NCBI GenBank assembly: GCA_965243825.1
Contig: CBDEVT010000001.1
Span: forward strand, 124,001-188,000
DNA length: 64,000 bases
Source of the DNA: JAJCYX01 sp965243825
Lineage (GTDB): Bacteria > Chloroflexota > Dehalococcoidia > Lucifugimonadales > Lucifugimonadaceae
Direction of reading: 5' to 3'
The position numbers and the translations under genes were made by a program. The stretch's first letter is position 1. Every line of letters starts with the position of its first letter. A model generated the notes under the pieces. That model saw only the letters and a program-made list of their open reading frames with translations, did no database searches and was not told the origin of the DNA. Positions 8,711 through 16,853 of this stretch are shown piece after piece.

Positions 8711-9892
8711 ATGAAGACTGCTTCAGAGAGCACGACACGCTATGATCGACACTTGCCAGCAGAATTTTCGTCCACGGAGCACCCATTGGCTGTCGCGAAG
8801 TCTCAACTGCCCATCTATCGCCACTTCCTGAAGTCGGCGCGCAGGTCGGCTGCAATCTACGGGGCGTTGGCGCGAATGGAGTCCGACGAAGAGCGCGCCG
8901 GGGTGTTTCAACTGCTGCGTGATAACGAGATCGAACACGCCGAGCAGTGGGCTGAGCTGATCGGCCGGACCACCAACGATACGCGCCCTGCCCGTCTCGG
9001 ACTGGCGTCCCTGTTGCTATGGCTCACCGCGAAGATGATTGGGACAGTGTTTATCGCTCGTTTCCTGATCCGCGGACATGAGAAGAATCTCCATGAGATA
9101 TCCCGGCTACCTGATCCGACGATGATGGCCGAGGCTGCCCGACAGCAGGAACTCGCGCTTCGTCGGCTGGCATATCCCGGTGAGGAGCCTGTGGATCATC
9201 ACGAAAGCGGGTTCCTGGCAGGTGAAGGCGGAACTTTAAGAGCCGCAGTGCTCGGGATTAATGACGGCCTGGTCTCCAACTTCAGCCTTGTCATGGGAGT
9301 CGTTGGAGGGACAGGCGATGGCGACTTCATCGTGATTGCCGGTGTTGCCGGTCTGCTGGCTGGTGCGTTCTCTATGGCAGCCGGCGAATACATCTCCATG
9401 CGCTCACAGAAGGACGTCTACGAGAACATCGTGCGCCTGGAACGGACAGAGCTTCAGCTATGGCCTGAGCGGGAAGAGGCAGAACTTGCCGAGTTTTATG
9501 AGCACAAGGGACTCTCGAAAGAAGAGGCGAAGCTTGTCGCCGCCAGGCTGTCTACCGACCCAGACGTGGCGCTAGACACTCATCTAAAAGAGGAGTTCGG
9601 TCTGGATCGAGACGATCTTGGCTCGCCTTGGGGGGCTGCATTCGCGTCGATGGTCGCGTTCGCTATCGGCGCTATCGTGCCGGTATTCCCATACTTCTTC
9701 GGTGATTCGGGCGTGAATCTGGCGATCAGCGCGTCTCTAAGTGCTCTCGCATTGCTCACCGTTGGTGCCGGACTCGCCTGGATATCCGGTGTCAACACTC
9801 TCTGGGGCGGCGTTCGCATGCTGCTCGTTGGCGGCATCGCCGCTGCGGTGACATACGGTATCGGTTCGGTTATTGGAGAGACCATTACCTAG
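8711..9892 (+). CDS. Ferritin-like / VIT fusion iron exporter (MbfA-like)
   Basis: 393 residues. The first about 150 form a ferritin-like (rubrerythrin-type) helical domain, with helix 1 around YRHFLKSARRSAAIYGALARMESDEE and an ExxH in NEIEHAEQW. A hydrophobic stretch at about 98-118 follows. From about 170 on there is a VIT domain: LRAAVLGINDGLVSNFSLVMG, then FSMAAGEYISMRSQKD, a Glu-rich cytoplasmic part, and three terminal membrane helices. This is the layout of MbfA (membrane-bound ferritin), which exports iron and protects against peroxide stress in alphaproteobacteria. It is divergent from a plain VIT gene. Iron detoxification is a safe inference; the trigger is not visible. Confidence 0.86.
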   Translation: MKTASESTTRYDRHLPAEFSSTEHPLAVAKSQLPIYRHFLKSARRSAAIYGALARMESDEERAGVFQLLRDNEIEHAEQWAELIGRTTNDTRPARLGLASLLLWLTAKMIGTVFIARFLIRGHEKNLHEISRLPDPTMMAEAARQQELALRRLAYPGEEPVDHHESGFLAGEGGTLRAAVLGINDGLVSNFSLVMGVVGGTGDGDFIVIAGVAGLLAGAFSMAAGEYISMRSQKDVYENIVRLERTELQLWPEREEAELAEFYEHKGLSKEEAKLVAARLSTDPDVALDTHLKEEFGLDRDDLGSPWGAAFASMVAFAIGAIVPVFPYFFGDSGVNLAISASLSALALLTVGAGLAWISGVNTLWGGVRMLLVGGIAAAVTYGIGSVIGETIT

Positions 9893-10691
9893 TGATGAAT
9901 CCGATTTGAAATTCGAAGATCTCGCCGCCTACAAGAGGTTCCCGCGTTCCGCCGCCTATGACCTCGAATGGATGCTGGACAATGCCATGGGGCCAAACCC
10001 GCTCTGGCTTACAGAGTTCCTTACGGAGGAACTAACTATCGAGAGCAATATGAAGGTTCTCGATCTTGGCTGCGGCAAAGCCGCCACTTCAATCTTCCTT
10101 GCACGAGAGTTTGGTGCTGAAGTATGGGCAACCGATCTCTGGATTGATGCCGAAAAAAATGCCGAGCGAATTGCTGAGGCGGGCCTTTCCGGCCAGATCC
10201 ATCCTGTGCACGCAGAAGCTCACGACCTGCCATTCGATGAGGAGTTTTTCGACGTCGTCGTCTCAATGGACGCCTATCACTACTTTGGCACGAGTGAAAC
10301 CTACATCGGCCACCTTGCGCCATTCATCAAGCGTGGCGGGCGGCTCGGATTCGTGGTTCCTGGACTGGTGAACGAGTTCGAGGGCGATCCACCTGAGCAT
10401 CTCCACCGTTACTGGTACTGGGACTTCTGGACGTTCCACAGTCCGCGATGGTGGCGAAGACATCTAGACAGATCTGGCAAGGTGAATGTCGAAACGGCAG
10501 ACATGCTCCCAGAAGGATGGCGTTACTGGAGAGAGTGGAACAACATCTACAGCGAACTGAAACATGCTCCATCCGAGGAAGCAGATATGCTTTCGCTCGA
10601 TGCCGGGAGAAATATAGGTTTCACCCGGTGTGTGGCGATCAGACCTGAGTCACCAGAATCTGAGCGCTGGCTAACCTTCAGCCCTGACTAG
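9873..10691 (+). CDS. Class I SAM-dependent methyltransferase
   Basis: Up to 272 residues. The longest frame begins at a TTG (9873) inside the end of the MbfA-like gene; a second TTG at 9907 is an equally possible start, so the N-terminus is uncertain. Motif I is VLDLGCGKA, followed by VWATDLWIDAEKN, FDVVVSMDAYHYF and LAPFIKRGGRLGFVVPG. These match small-molecule methyltransferases such as the arsenite / cyclopropane-like group. The C-terminal third is Trp-rich (WYWDFWTFHSPRWWRRH). The overlap suggests cotranscription with the iron exporter. Substrate is unknown. Confidence 0.83.
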   Translation: MERPLPSDESDLKFEDLAAYKRFPRSAAYDLEWMLDNAMGPNPLWLTEFLTEELTIESNMKVLDLGCGKAATSIFLAREFGAEVWATDLWIDAEKNAERIAEAGLSGQIHPVHAEAHDLPFDEEFFDVVVSMDAYHYFGTSETYIGHLAPFIKRGGRLGFVVPGLVNEFEGDPPEHLHRYWYWDFWTFHSPRWWRRHLDRSGKVNVETADMLPEGWRYWREWNNIYSELKHAPSEEADMLSLDAGRNIGFTRCVAIRPESPESERWLTFSPD

Positions 10692-10780
10692 TTCGAATTA
10701 GCTCATAACGCAATAGACCCGCAAGGCCGGGTCTCGCGTACATGTGGTCAGGGCAACATCGAACAGACGACCAGCAACCA

Positions 10781-11809
10781 ATGGGAACACGAGGCCGAGA
10801 AAACAGCGCAACTCCGCTCCTCTCAGTTGAAGAACTCACTACCGAGTTCGATACTGCTGATGGCATCGTACGTGCCGTTAACGGGGTTTCGTTCGATATT
10901 CACCCTGGTGAAACCGTCAGCCTTGTCGGTGAAAGCGGCTGCGGCAAGAGCGTTACGGCACTCTCGATCATGCGGCTGATTCAGAGTCCACCCGGACGCA
11001 TCGTCGGCGGTCGTGTCCTATTCGAAGGCACTGACCTCCTGGCGCTCCCTGAGTCGGACATGCGCAAGGTCCGCGGCAAGGACATCGGCATGATTTTCCA
11101 GGAGCCGATGACTTCACTTAACCCTGTGCTAACGATCGGGCGTCAGATCACTGAACCGCTGGAACTTCACCAGAAGATGACAGGCCGAGAGGCACAGCGG
11201 CGAGCGAGCGAACTGCTAGCGATGGTCGGCATTCCCGATCCTGAAAACAGAATCCGCGACTATCCCCACCAGCTTTCAGGCGGCCAGCGCCAGCGGGTAA
11301 TGATCGCCATCGCCTTAAGTTGCGATCCCAAGCTCTTGATCGCTGATGAAGCCACTACCGCACTCGATGTGACTATCCAGGCACAGATCCTCGAGCTGAT
11401 GAAGAGCCTCACCGAACGCGCCGGTGCTGCACTCCTGATCATCACCCACAACCTGGGTGTGGTCGCTCGCTATGCCGACCGCGTGAATGTCATGTACGCC
11501 GGGCGGGTCCGCGAATCAGCGGACTCTGAAGAGCTATATCACCACACACGCCACCCCTACACTGCGGGCCTGTTGAACTCCGTCCCTCGATTGGACAGAG
11601 AAGCGGGCTCAAAGCTCGAGCCGATCCCGGGAGAGATTCCAGATCCCGGTGAAGAGATTACCGGCTGTGCTTTCAGACCTCGCTGCAAGTTCGCTGTTGA
11701 GCGGTGTGAAACAGAAGATCCGCCGATTTCAGATGCTGTTGAGGGCCATCAGGTCGCCTGCTGGGAGCACGAGCGCGTTGATGAAGCTATGAAGGCACTG
11801 ACTCAATGA
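10781..11809 (+). CDS. Oligopeptide/dipeptide ABC transporter ATPase (OppD/DppD type)
   Basis: 342 residues from the ATG at 10781; an in-frame ATG at 10742 would add 13 residues ahead of the conserved domain. Walker A is GESGCGKS, the signature LSGGQRQR, and Walker B LLIADEATTALD. The C-terminal Opp-type extension (CAFRPRCKFAVERC) carries the conserved cysteines of the OppD/DppD family. It couples ATP hydrolysis to peptide or nickel import at the inner membrane. It overlaps the OppF gene by 4 bp. No permease or binding-protein gene is adjacent, so the pair must work with transporter parts encoded elsewhere. Confidence 0.92.
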   Translation: MGTRGRENSATPLLSVEELTTEFDTADGIVRAVNGVSFDIHPGETVSLVGESGCGKSVTALSIMRLIQSPPGRIVGGRVLFEGTDLLALPESDMRKVRGKDIGMIFQEPMTSLNPVLTIGRQITEPLELHQKMTGREAQRRASELLAMVGIPDPENRIRDYPHQLSGGQRQRVMIAIALSCDPKLLIADEATTALDVTIQAQILELMKSLTERAGAALLIITHNLGVVARYADRVNVMYAGRVRESADSEELYHHTRHPYTAGLLNSVPRLDREAGSKLEPIPGEIPDPGEEITGCAFRPRCKFAVERCETEDPPISDAVEGHQVACWEHERVDEAMKALTQ

Positions 11810-12852
11810 CTTCCGTGACCGATAACCCACAGGTGAATGTTCCACCTGCTTCTGACGAAGCTGCAAAACCTCTGCTTGATGTTCGCGACCTGCAAGTCCA
11901 CTTTCCGATCAAGCGAGGGTTGGTGTTCCAACGGCAAGTTGCTGCTGTTAAAGCCGTAGACGGTGTTAGCTTCTCGATCAAACCCGGTGAAACACTCGGT
12001 CTGGTCGGCGAAAGCGGATCTGGAAAGACGACTATCGGCAGAGCGATCATCAGGCTACTAAAAGCGACAAGTGGAACGATCGAGTTTGACGGACAGGATG
12101 TCAACTCGCTTAAAGGCTCGGCTCTTAGAGCTGTCAGACGGCAGATGGGAATCGTGTTCCAGGATCCCTATGGTGCCCTGAACCCCAGAATGACCGCTGG
12201 AAATATCGTTGGCGAACCGCTGAAGGTTCACAAACTGACATCCGGCAAGGGCGAGTACATCGATTCTGTAGCTGACCTGATGGAGACTGTTGGCCTGAAC
12301 CCCGGGACGATGAACCGTTATCCGCATGAGTTCAGCGGTGGACAACGCCAGAGGCTTGGCGTGGCCCGTGCGCTTGCTGCGAAGCCAGGCCTGATCATCC
12401 TGGATGAGCCTGTCTCTGCACTTGATGTCTCAATCCAGGCGCAGGTCATTAACCTGCTCGAAGACCTACAGGACCAGTTCAACCTCGCCTACCTCTTCAT
12501 CGCCCACGACCTCTCTGTCGTCCGTCACATCAGCGACCGCGTAGCCGTGATGTATCTCGGGAAGATTGTCGAGCTGGCCGAAAACAGCCAGATCTACGAA
12601 AACCCACTGCACCCCTACACACAGGCACTGTTATCAGCAGTTCCGGTACCCGACCCGAGAGTCGAACGCGGCAGATCCCGCATCGTGCTAAAAGGTGACA
12701 TTCCAAGCCCAATAGCTCCACCACCGGGGTGCGTGTTCCATACGCGCTGCCCTATCGCCATCGAAGACTGTTCGCTGGCGGTTCCCGAGATGCGAGAACT
12801 TGAACCGGGACACCGTGTTGCCTGTATTCGTGCCGACACTGTAAACGCCTAG
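11806..12852 (+). CDS. Oligopeptide/dipeptide ABC transporter ATPase (OppF/DppF type)
   Basis: 348 residues with Walker A GESGSGKT, signature FSGGQRQR, Walker B LIILDEPVSALD and the OppF C-terminal extension (CVFHTRCPIAIEDC). The N-terminus has the usual LDVRDLQVHFPIKRG followed by a short insertion before AVDGVSFSI, as in OppF/DppF. The 4-bp overlap with the OppD-type gene shows that the two are translationally coupled and form the usual heterodimer. Both are complete; the transported substrate cannot be inferred because the binding protein is missing here. Confidence 0.92.
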   Translation: MTSVTDNPQVNVPPASDEAAKPLLDVRDLQVHFPIKRGLVFQRQVAAVKAVDGVSFSIKPGETLGLVGESGSGKTTIGRAIIRLLKATSGTIEFDGQDVNSLKGSALRAVRRQMGIVFQDPYGALNPRMTAGNIVGEPLKVHKLTSGKGEYIDSVADLMETVGLNPGTMNRYPHEFSGGQRQRLGVARALAAKPGLIILDEPVSALDVSIQAQVINLLEDLQDQFNLAYLFIAHDLSVVRHISDRVAVMYLGKIVELAENSQIYENPLHPYTQALLSAVPVPDPRVERGRSRIVLKGDIPSPIAPPPGCVFHTRCPIAIEDCSLAVPEMRELEPGHRVACIRADTVNA

Positions 12853-13050
12853 TTCAACCGGTTCCTCATCGACCTGGAAGCCCTCACGCCGAGACCCGAA
12901 CTGTCTGCACTCTCCAATTTCATCGGGCGGCACGCATCCACCCTGTTAGGGGTTAACACTGGGCCAACTCGTGACTGGCACATGCAGAATCAGACGACTA
13001 CGTAGTGTGAGCAGGCGTTCGCGTCCGCTCTGAATCGATTCGAGATCTTC

Positions 13051-13959
13051 ATGGACGAAAACAGCCAGGTGCTGTCACAAGACGCCATTGATGAACTCCT
13101 GGAGTCCCAGGCGTCTGGTGAAACCGTGGATGACGACGCACCTAATCCTGGTGCAGCTTCCGCGAATGCTGATGAGACTGGCGACGCGGAAGTCGCTGAA
13201 CTCGACGCTACGGCGGAGCCTTCCGAGTCCGAAGACGATTCGTCGGATGAAGAAGATTCTGAGATCCCTGAAGATGTAGTCGCGGATTCACCTGCGGCTA
13301 ACGAGCCTGACTCTGATGAAAAAGACACGCAAGAGTCGGGGCAGCCTGATTCCGTGCCGTCCGATGAGGCCGCAGAGGCAGCGGAAGACCAGAAACCTTC
13401 TCAGTCTGAGCCGGTTGTCGAAATCCTATCTGAGAGTCAAGAAGAAACCACGGAGCCGGCCGCCGCTCCACCAACCCCACCCCCGGTAATGGTGAATGCG
13501 CCACCACCACCGGGTGTAACACCACCACCCGGAGTTGTTCACAAAGAGATGCCCAAGACTGAAGAAAGTGGGACCGGAATTACCGAGGAGCAGGCACGTG
13601 TAGTTGCCCAGGAAGCCGCACAAACGGCCATGGAATCTTCAAAGGCTGAACTCGGAGCCGTATCCGGACGCCTGAACGCGCTTGAGGCCGCGATCGCGAA
13701 GATCCAGGTACTTGAAAAAGAGGTCTCTCGCCTGAAAGCTGAGAAGGTCACATCTGCCAGCGACATAGACCTCGAAACGCTTAGGCCTCTTGTTGAAAGA
13801 CTCCTCGCGTTGGAAAAGGGTGCGAAGAACTCACCCCTTTTCAATCTTTACGAGAAGTTCACCTGTGCGTCATGCAGTCACACCGGTTCTGCCCAGGCAA
13901 GAGCGCGTTGTGGAAGCTGCGGCAAAGAGGGCTGGTTCGGTCGCAAGGACGCCGCGTAG
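13051..13959 (+). CDS. Acidic, Pro-rich zinc-ribbon protein with a FliM/FliN-like N-terminal peptide
   Basis: 302 residues in four visible zones. (1) The N-terminus reads NSQVLSQDAIDELLESQ, very close to the LSQxEIDALL peptide with which FliM and FliY bind CheY-P. (2) About residues 25-145 are extremely acidic and Ser/Glu-rich, hence disordered. (3) A Pro-rich stretch (about 140-170) is followed by a coiled coil (about 180-250, with heptads in LGAVSGRLNALEAAIAKIQVLEKEVSRLKAEK). (4) The C-terminus is a zinc ribbon with two CxxC pairs (CASC and CGSC). There is no SpoA or FliM core domain, so it is not a switch protein. Function is unknown; an adaptor binding a CheY-like receiver is a speculation. 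It stands alone between the OppF and TetR genes. Confidence 0.75.
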   Translation: MDENSQVLSQDAIDELLESQASGETVDDDAPNPGAASANADETGDAEVAELDATAEPSESEDDSSDEEDSEIPEDVVADSPAANEPDSDEKDTQESGQPDSVPSDEAAEAAEDQKPSQSEPVVEILSESQEETTEPAAAPPTPPPVMVNAPPPPGVTPPPGVVHKEMPKTEESGTGITEEQARVVAQEAAQTAMESSKAELGAVSGRLNALEAAIAKIQVLEKEVSRLKAEKVTSASDIDLETLRPLVERLLALEKGAKNSPLFNLYEKFTCASCSHTGSAQARARCGSCGKEGWFGRKDAA

Positions 13960-14069
13960 TCGATTTTGCGAAGTCTGATCCGGCGCTGCTCACTCCGTAG
14001 CACGCTCTAAGAAAACCGGACTTGCATCCTTCCGAAATTCGGTGCATCATATGCCTGTAAGTAAAAAGG

Positions 14070-14081
14070 CCGGCTGGCCGG
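14070..14081. promoter_or_regulatory. Palindromic operator upstream of the TetR gene
   Basis: The 12-bp palindrome CCGGCTGGCCGG, followed by TTTT, lies 183 bp before the TetR start. An almost identical element (GCGGCTAGCCGG followed by TTTA) stands before the exporter gene at 15009-15020. Occurrence of the same palindrome before a TetR gene and its neighbouring MFS exporter is the usual arrangement of an autoregulated efflux system, so this is probably the TetR binding site. The rest of the 13960-14263 gap holds no recognisable gene. Confidence 0.6.
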
Positions 14082-14263
14082 TTTTGTAGTGTGGTCAAGG
14101 TTGCGGGCGGCGTACTGATGGGTGGACCAACATATGGATTCGCCATCGTCGACAGACAAGATCCTGATATAGGATTTGCCGCCTGAGATCTGCAACCAGG
14201 CAGCGGCAACCCAAGCATGCGTGTGTCGTGGTGCCTTACAAGGCCGGAAGAACGGAGACGGAA

Positions 14264-14905
14264 ATGCCGAAAGTCAGTGAAGAGCACCTGGAAGCTCGAC
14301 GTCAGCAGATTATCGACGCCGCAGTTCAGTGCTTCGCGCGATCTGGCATTCATGGAACTTCGCTCGACGACATCAGGCTGGAGGCGGATCTGTCTCGTGG
14401 AGCGGTTTACCACTACTTCAAGAGCAAAGAGGACATTATCGATGCTCTGAGAGAAAGGTCGATCGAGGAAGACGAGCAGCTACTTGAGGATTCACTGGAG
14501 TCGCGGCCTGACCTACCGGAGTGGATGAGGACGCTGGATAAGGGGATCAAGCGGAATGTCCAGACTCCAGGAAATATTGACACCCGCGTCGCTATGTTCC
14601 TGTGGGCCGAGGCGCTGCTAAACGAGCGAGTCCTGAACTCACAACGAGAGCTGTTCAAACCATGGCGGGAGCGGATGCCTGCCATGGTCAAGCAGAGCCA
14701 GGAAGTTGGGGATATCAATCCGGACCTGGACCCGGAAGCGATCATTTTCGTAGTAGCTGCAATCTCGATTGGCGCGACTGCGCAGCTTGCATGGGATCCA
14801 GACACCCACGATATAGACGCAGCGGTTGAAGTTGCAGAAGCCCTGTTCACAGGAAAGTTCTGGACGCGGCCTGATGGCCGTCCCGCCAGTGACAACTCAG
14901 ACTAG
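14264..14905 (+). CDS. TetR/AcrR-family transcriptional regulator
   Basis: 213 residues from the ATG at 14264, preceded by CGGAGACGGA. The N-terminal helix-turn-helix reads IIDAAVQCFARSGIHGTSLDDIRLEADLSRGAVYHYFKSKEDII across about residues 16-60, textbook for TetR. The remainder is an all-helical ligand-binding and dimerisation domain ending at about 200. It precedes a 14-TM MFS exporter on the same strand, and both have the same palindrome upstream, so it most likely represses itself and the exporter until a toxic ligand binds. The ligand is not predictable. Confidence 0.92.
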   Translation: MPKVSEEHLEARRQQIIDAAVQCFARSGIHGTSLDDIRLEADLSRGAVYHYFKSKEDIIDALRERSIEEDEQLLEDSLESRPDLPEWMRTLDKGIKRNVQTPGNIDTRVAMFLWAEALLNERVLNSQRELFKPWRERMPAMVKQSQEVGDINPDLDPEAIIFVVAAISIGATAQLAWDPDTHDIDAAVEVAEALFTGKFWTRPDGRPASDNSD

Positions 14906-15008
14906 TCACTAGCTCGAAAACGCTAGAGACCGCTTCAACCAGCGCCCCACCGGTATCAGCAAAAAGAAGAGGAAAGAGGAGTGAGAGATGTGTTCAAAAT
15001 AAAATAGG

Positions 15009-15020
15009 GCGGCTAGCCGG
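15009..15020. promoter_or_regulatory. Palindromic operator upstream of the MFS exporter
   Basis: GCGGCTAGCCGG followed by TTTATATGA matches the palindrome at 14070-14081 at 10 of 12 positions and in the T-rich right flank. It lies 50 bp before the preferred MFS start at 15071 and only 5 bp before an in-frame ATG at 15026, which argues for the later start. It is the likely second binding site of the TetR protein encoded just upstream. Confidence 0.62.
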
Positions 15021-15070
15021 TTTATATGAAGTCAGGGACGGAAAACCAGGGTATTTCACGGATCAGGGAA

Positions 15071-16720
15071 ATGGCAACTCAAACACTAGAAAAGGCTGAA
15101 CAGCACTCGGCAGGAGGCAGGAAGGTCAACAAGAACCTCGTTCTCGCCGTCATGTCGCTGTCGACATTCATGATCTTTCTCGATGGCACAGTGGTGAACA
15201 CTGCCCTGCCAGCCATCGCGAGGGATTTTGAAGCAACAAACTCTGTTCTTCAGTGGGTGGTGAACTCGTACTCACTACTCCTGGCAGGATTATTGCTATT
15301 GGGAGGAACTGTTGGGGACAGGTATGGGCGTAAACGTGCCCTTGCCGCAGGCATGGCGGTGTTCGGAATCGGCGCCGTCGGTGGAGCGCTTTCCGCTAAT
15401 TCGGAAACATTGATCATCATGCGCGGAGTCCAGGGAATAGGTGCCGCGTTTGTGCTCCCGGCAACTCTTTCCATAATCACGGACGTGTTCCCAAGAGCTG
15501 AACGAGCCCGTGCGATCGCGGTCTGGACAGCGGTTGGCTCGCTCGGAATCGTCGTGGGTCCGGCAACAGGCGGGTTCCTCGTCGACCAGATCGACTGGTC
15601 AGCGGTGTTCTGGCTGCACGTACCGGTTGTCGTTCTGGCGATCGCAGGTCTGCAGTTCGTACCGGAGTCGAAAGACAGCAGGAAGCAACCGCTTGACCTG
15701 CCAGGCGCAGCGTTGGTAACTACGGGTCTTCTCGCCGTGGTCTACGGAATAATTCAGGGTGGGGAAGACGGCTGGACGACCGTACCGATCATCGGATCGT
15801 TCGTGATAGGTGGAATTCTGCTGGCCGTTTTCACGGTGGTGGAGATCCGCAGCGCGCATCCGATGCTTCCACTGCACTACTTCAAGCGACGTGACTTCAC
15901 CGGCTCATTCCTGGTGATCATGCTGTTGATGCTGGCGATGATTGGCGTGTTTTTCTTCCTGACGCAGTACTTCCAGCTTGTGCAAGGGGAGAGCGCGCTA
16001 TATGCAGGCCTGGCAATCATGCCGGTCGCCGGGACCATGATGATTGGCGCCGGTTTCGCGAGCAAGACCGAAGCAAAGCTTGGTCCGCGGACGATCTCGG
16101 TTATCGCCTCTCTGATCATCATGGGAGGCATGGGCGTGTTCACGCAGCTTGAGGTCGATAGCGGTTACCTCATTCCTGCTCTTGGGCTCGCGCTCTTTGG
16201 GCTTGGGGCCGGAATGATCATGACCGCGCTTACAGATTCGATCATGGCTTCGGTACCTGTCGACGACGCAGGAGTCGGTTCGGCGATGAATGACACCTCT
16301 CGTGAGTTGGGCTTTGCATTAGGTGTCGCCGTGATCGGCAGCATCGTCACCGGCGTCTACCGCTCAAGAGTGACAGACGCCGTGAGGGACGTTGTGCCAG
16401 AAGGTCTGGCAGAAGTCGTCGGAGACAGCATCGGAGCTGTGGGAGCGGTGACCCAGAACCTGCCGTCAGACGTCGCAGCAACCGTAGTTGACGCTGCAAA
16501 TCGGTCCTTTGTGGACGCGATGAGCGTTGGCTACATCGCTTCGGCCGCATTCATCGGCCTAGCGCTAGTGATTGCGGTGGCAGTTCTTCCGAACCGGATT
16601 CGAGAGCAGCAGGCCGAGGAGTTCGATGACGAAAGTTTTGACTCCGATACCGATGAAACAGCCGCTGTTCCCGAAGTAGGACCGGCAGCTCCGGCCGTAG
16701 CGCAGGTTCGGGTCGACTAG
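15071..16720 (+). CDS. MFS multidrug exporter, DHA2 (EmrB/QacA) family
   Basis: 549 residues from the ATG at 15071, chosen because an ATG at 15026 falls beside the operator and lacks a ribosome site. The sequence contains the DHA2 hallmark FLDGTVVNTALPAIARDF in helix 1, motif A as GDRYGRKRA, and motif C-like GIVVGPATGGFLVD. Fourteen hydrophobic segments are evident, with an acidic cytoplasmic tail from about 505. These proteins export drugs or toxic metabolites using the proton gradient. Regulation by the adjacent TetR protein is inferred from the shared palindrome. A strong hairpin follows the stop codon. Confidence 0.92.
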   Translation: MATQTLEKAEQHSAGGRKVNKNLVLAVMSLSTFMIFLDGTVVNTALPAIARDFEATNSVLQWVVNSYSLLLAGLLLLGGTVGDRYGRKRALAAGMAVFGIGAVGGALSANSETLIIMRGVQGIGAAFVLPATLSIITDVFPRAERARAIAVWTAVGSLGIVVGPATGGFLVDQIDWSAVFWLHVPVVVLAIAGLQFVPESKDSRKQPLDLPGAALVTTGLLAVVYGIIQGGEDGWTTVPIIGSFVIGGILLAVFTVVEIRSAHPMLPLHYFKRRDFTGSFLVIMLLMLAMIGVFFFLTQYFQLVQGESALYAGLAIMPVAGTMMIGAGFASKTEAKLGPRTISVIASLIIMGGMGVFTQLEVDSGYLIPALGLALFGLGAGMIMTALTDSIMASVPVDDAGVGSAMNDTSRELGFALGVAVIGSIVTGVYRSRVTDAVRDVVPEGLAEVVGDSIGAVGAVTQNLPSDVAATVVDAANRSFVDAMSVGYIASAAFIGLALVIAVAVLPNRIREQQAEEFDDESFDSDTDETAAVPEVGPAAPAVAQVRVD

Positions 16721-16729
16721 CGGCCCTAC

Positions 16730-16755
16730 GGGGTCGCTGGTCAACCAGCGGCCCC
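16730..16755 (+). terminator. Strong hairpin after the MFS exporter gene
   Basis: GGGGTCGCTGG and CCAGCGGCCCC can form an 11-bp stem (one G-T pair) closed by a TCAA tetraloop, 10 bp after the exporter stop codon. No T-tract follows, so it may be a 3'-end stabilising hairpin or a factor-dependent terminator rather than a classic intrinsic one. Confidence 0.5.
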
Positions 16756-16853
16756 AGGGCACGCTACCGGAACGGGCATCAACAACTTCGATCAGCGGGG
16801 TCGATCAGGTGCCCCAATCCATTAAGTGATCCTTATTGAATTGGAGAAAAATC

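Noticed and set aside
13051..13959. FliM or FliN flagellar switch protein
   Set aside because: Only the short N-terminal peptide is similar; the FliM middle domain and SpoA domain are absent.
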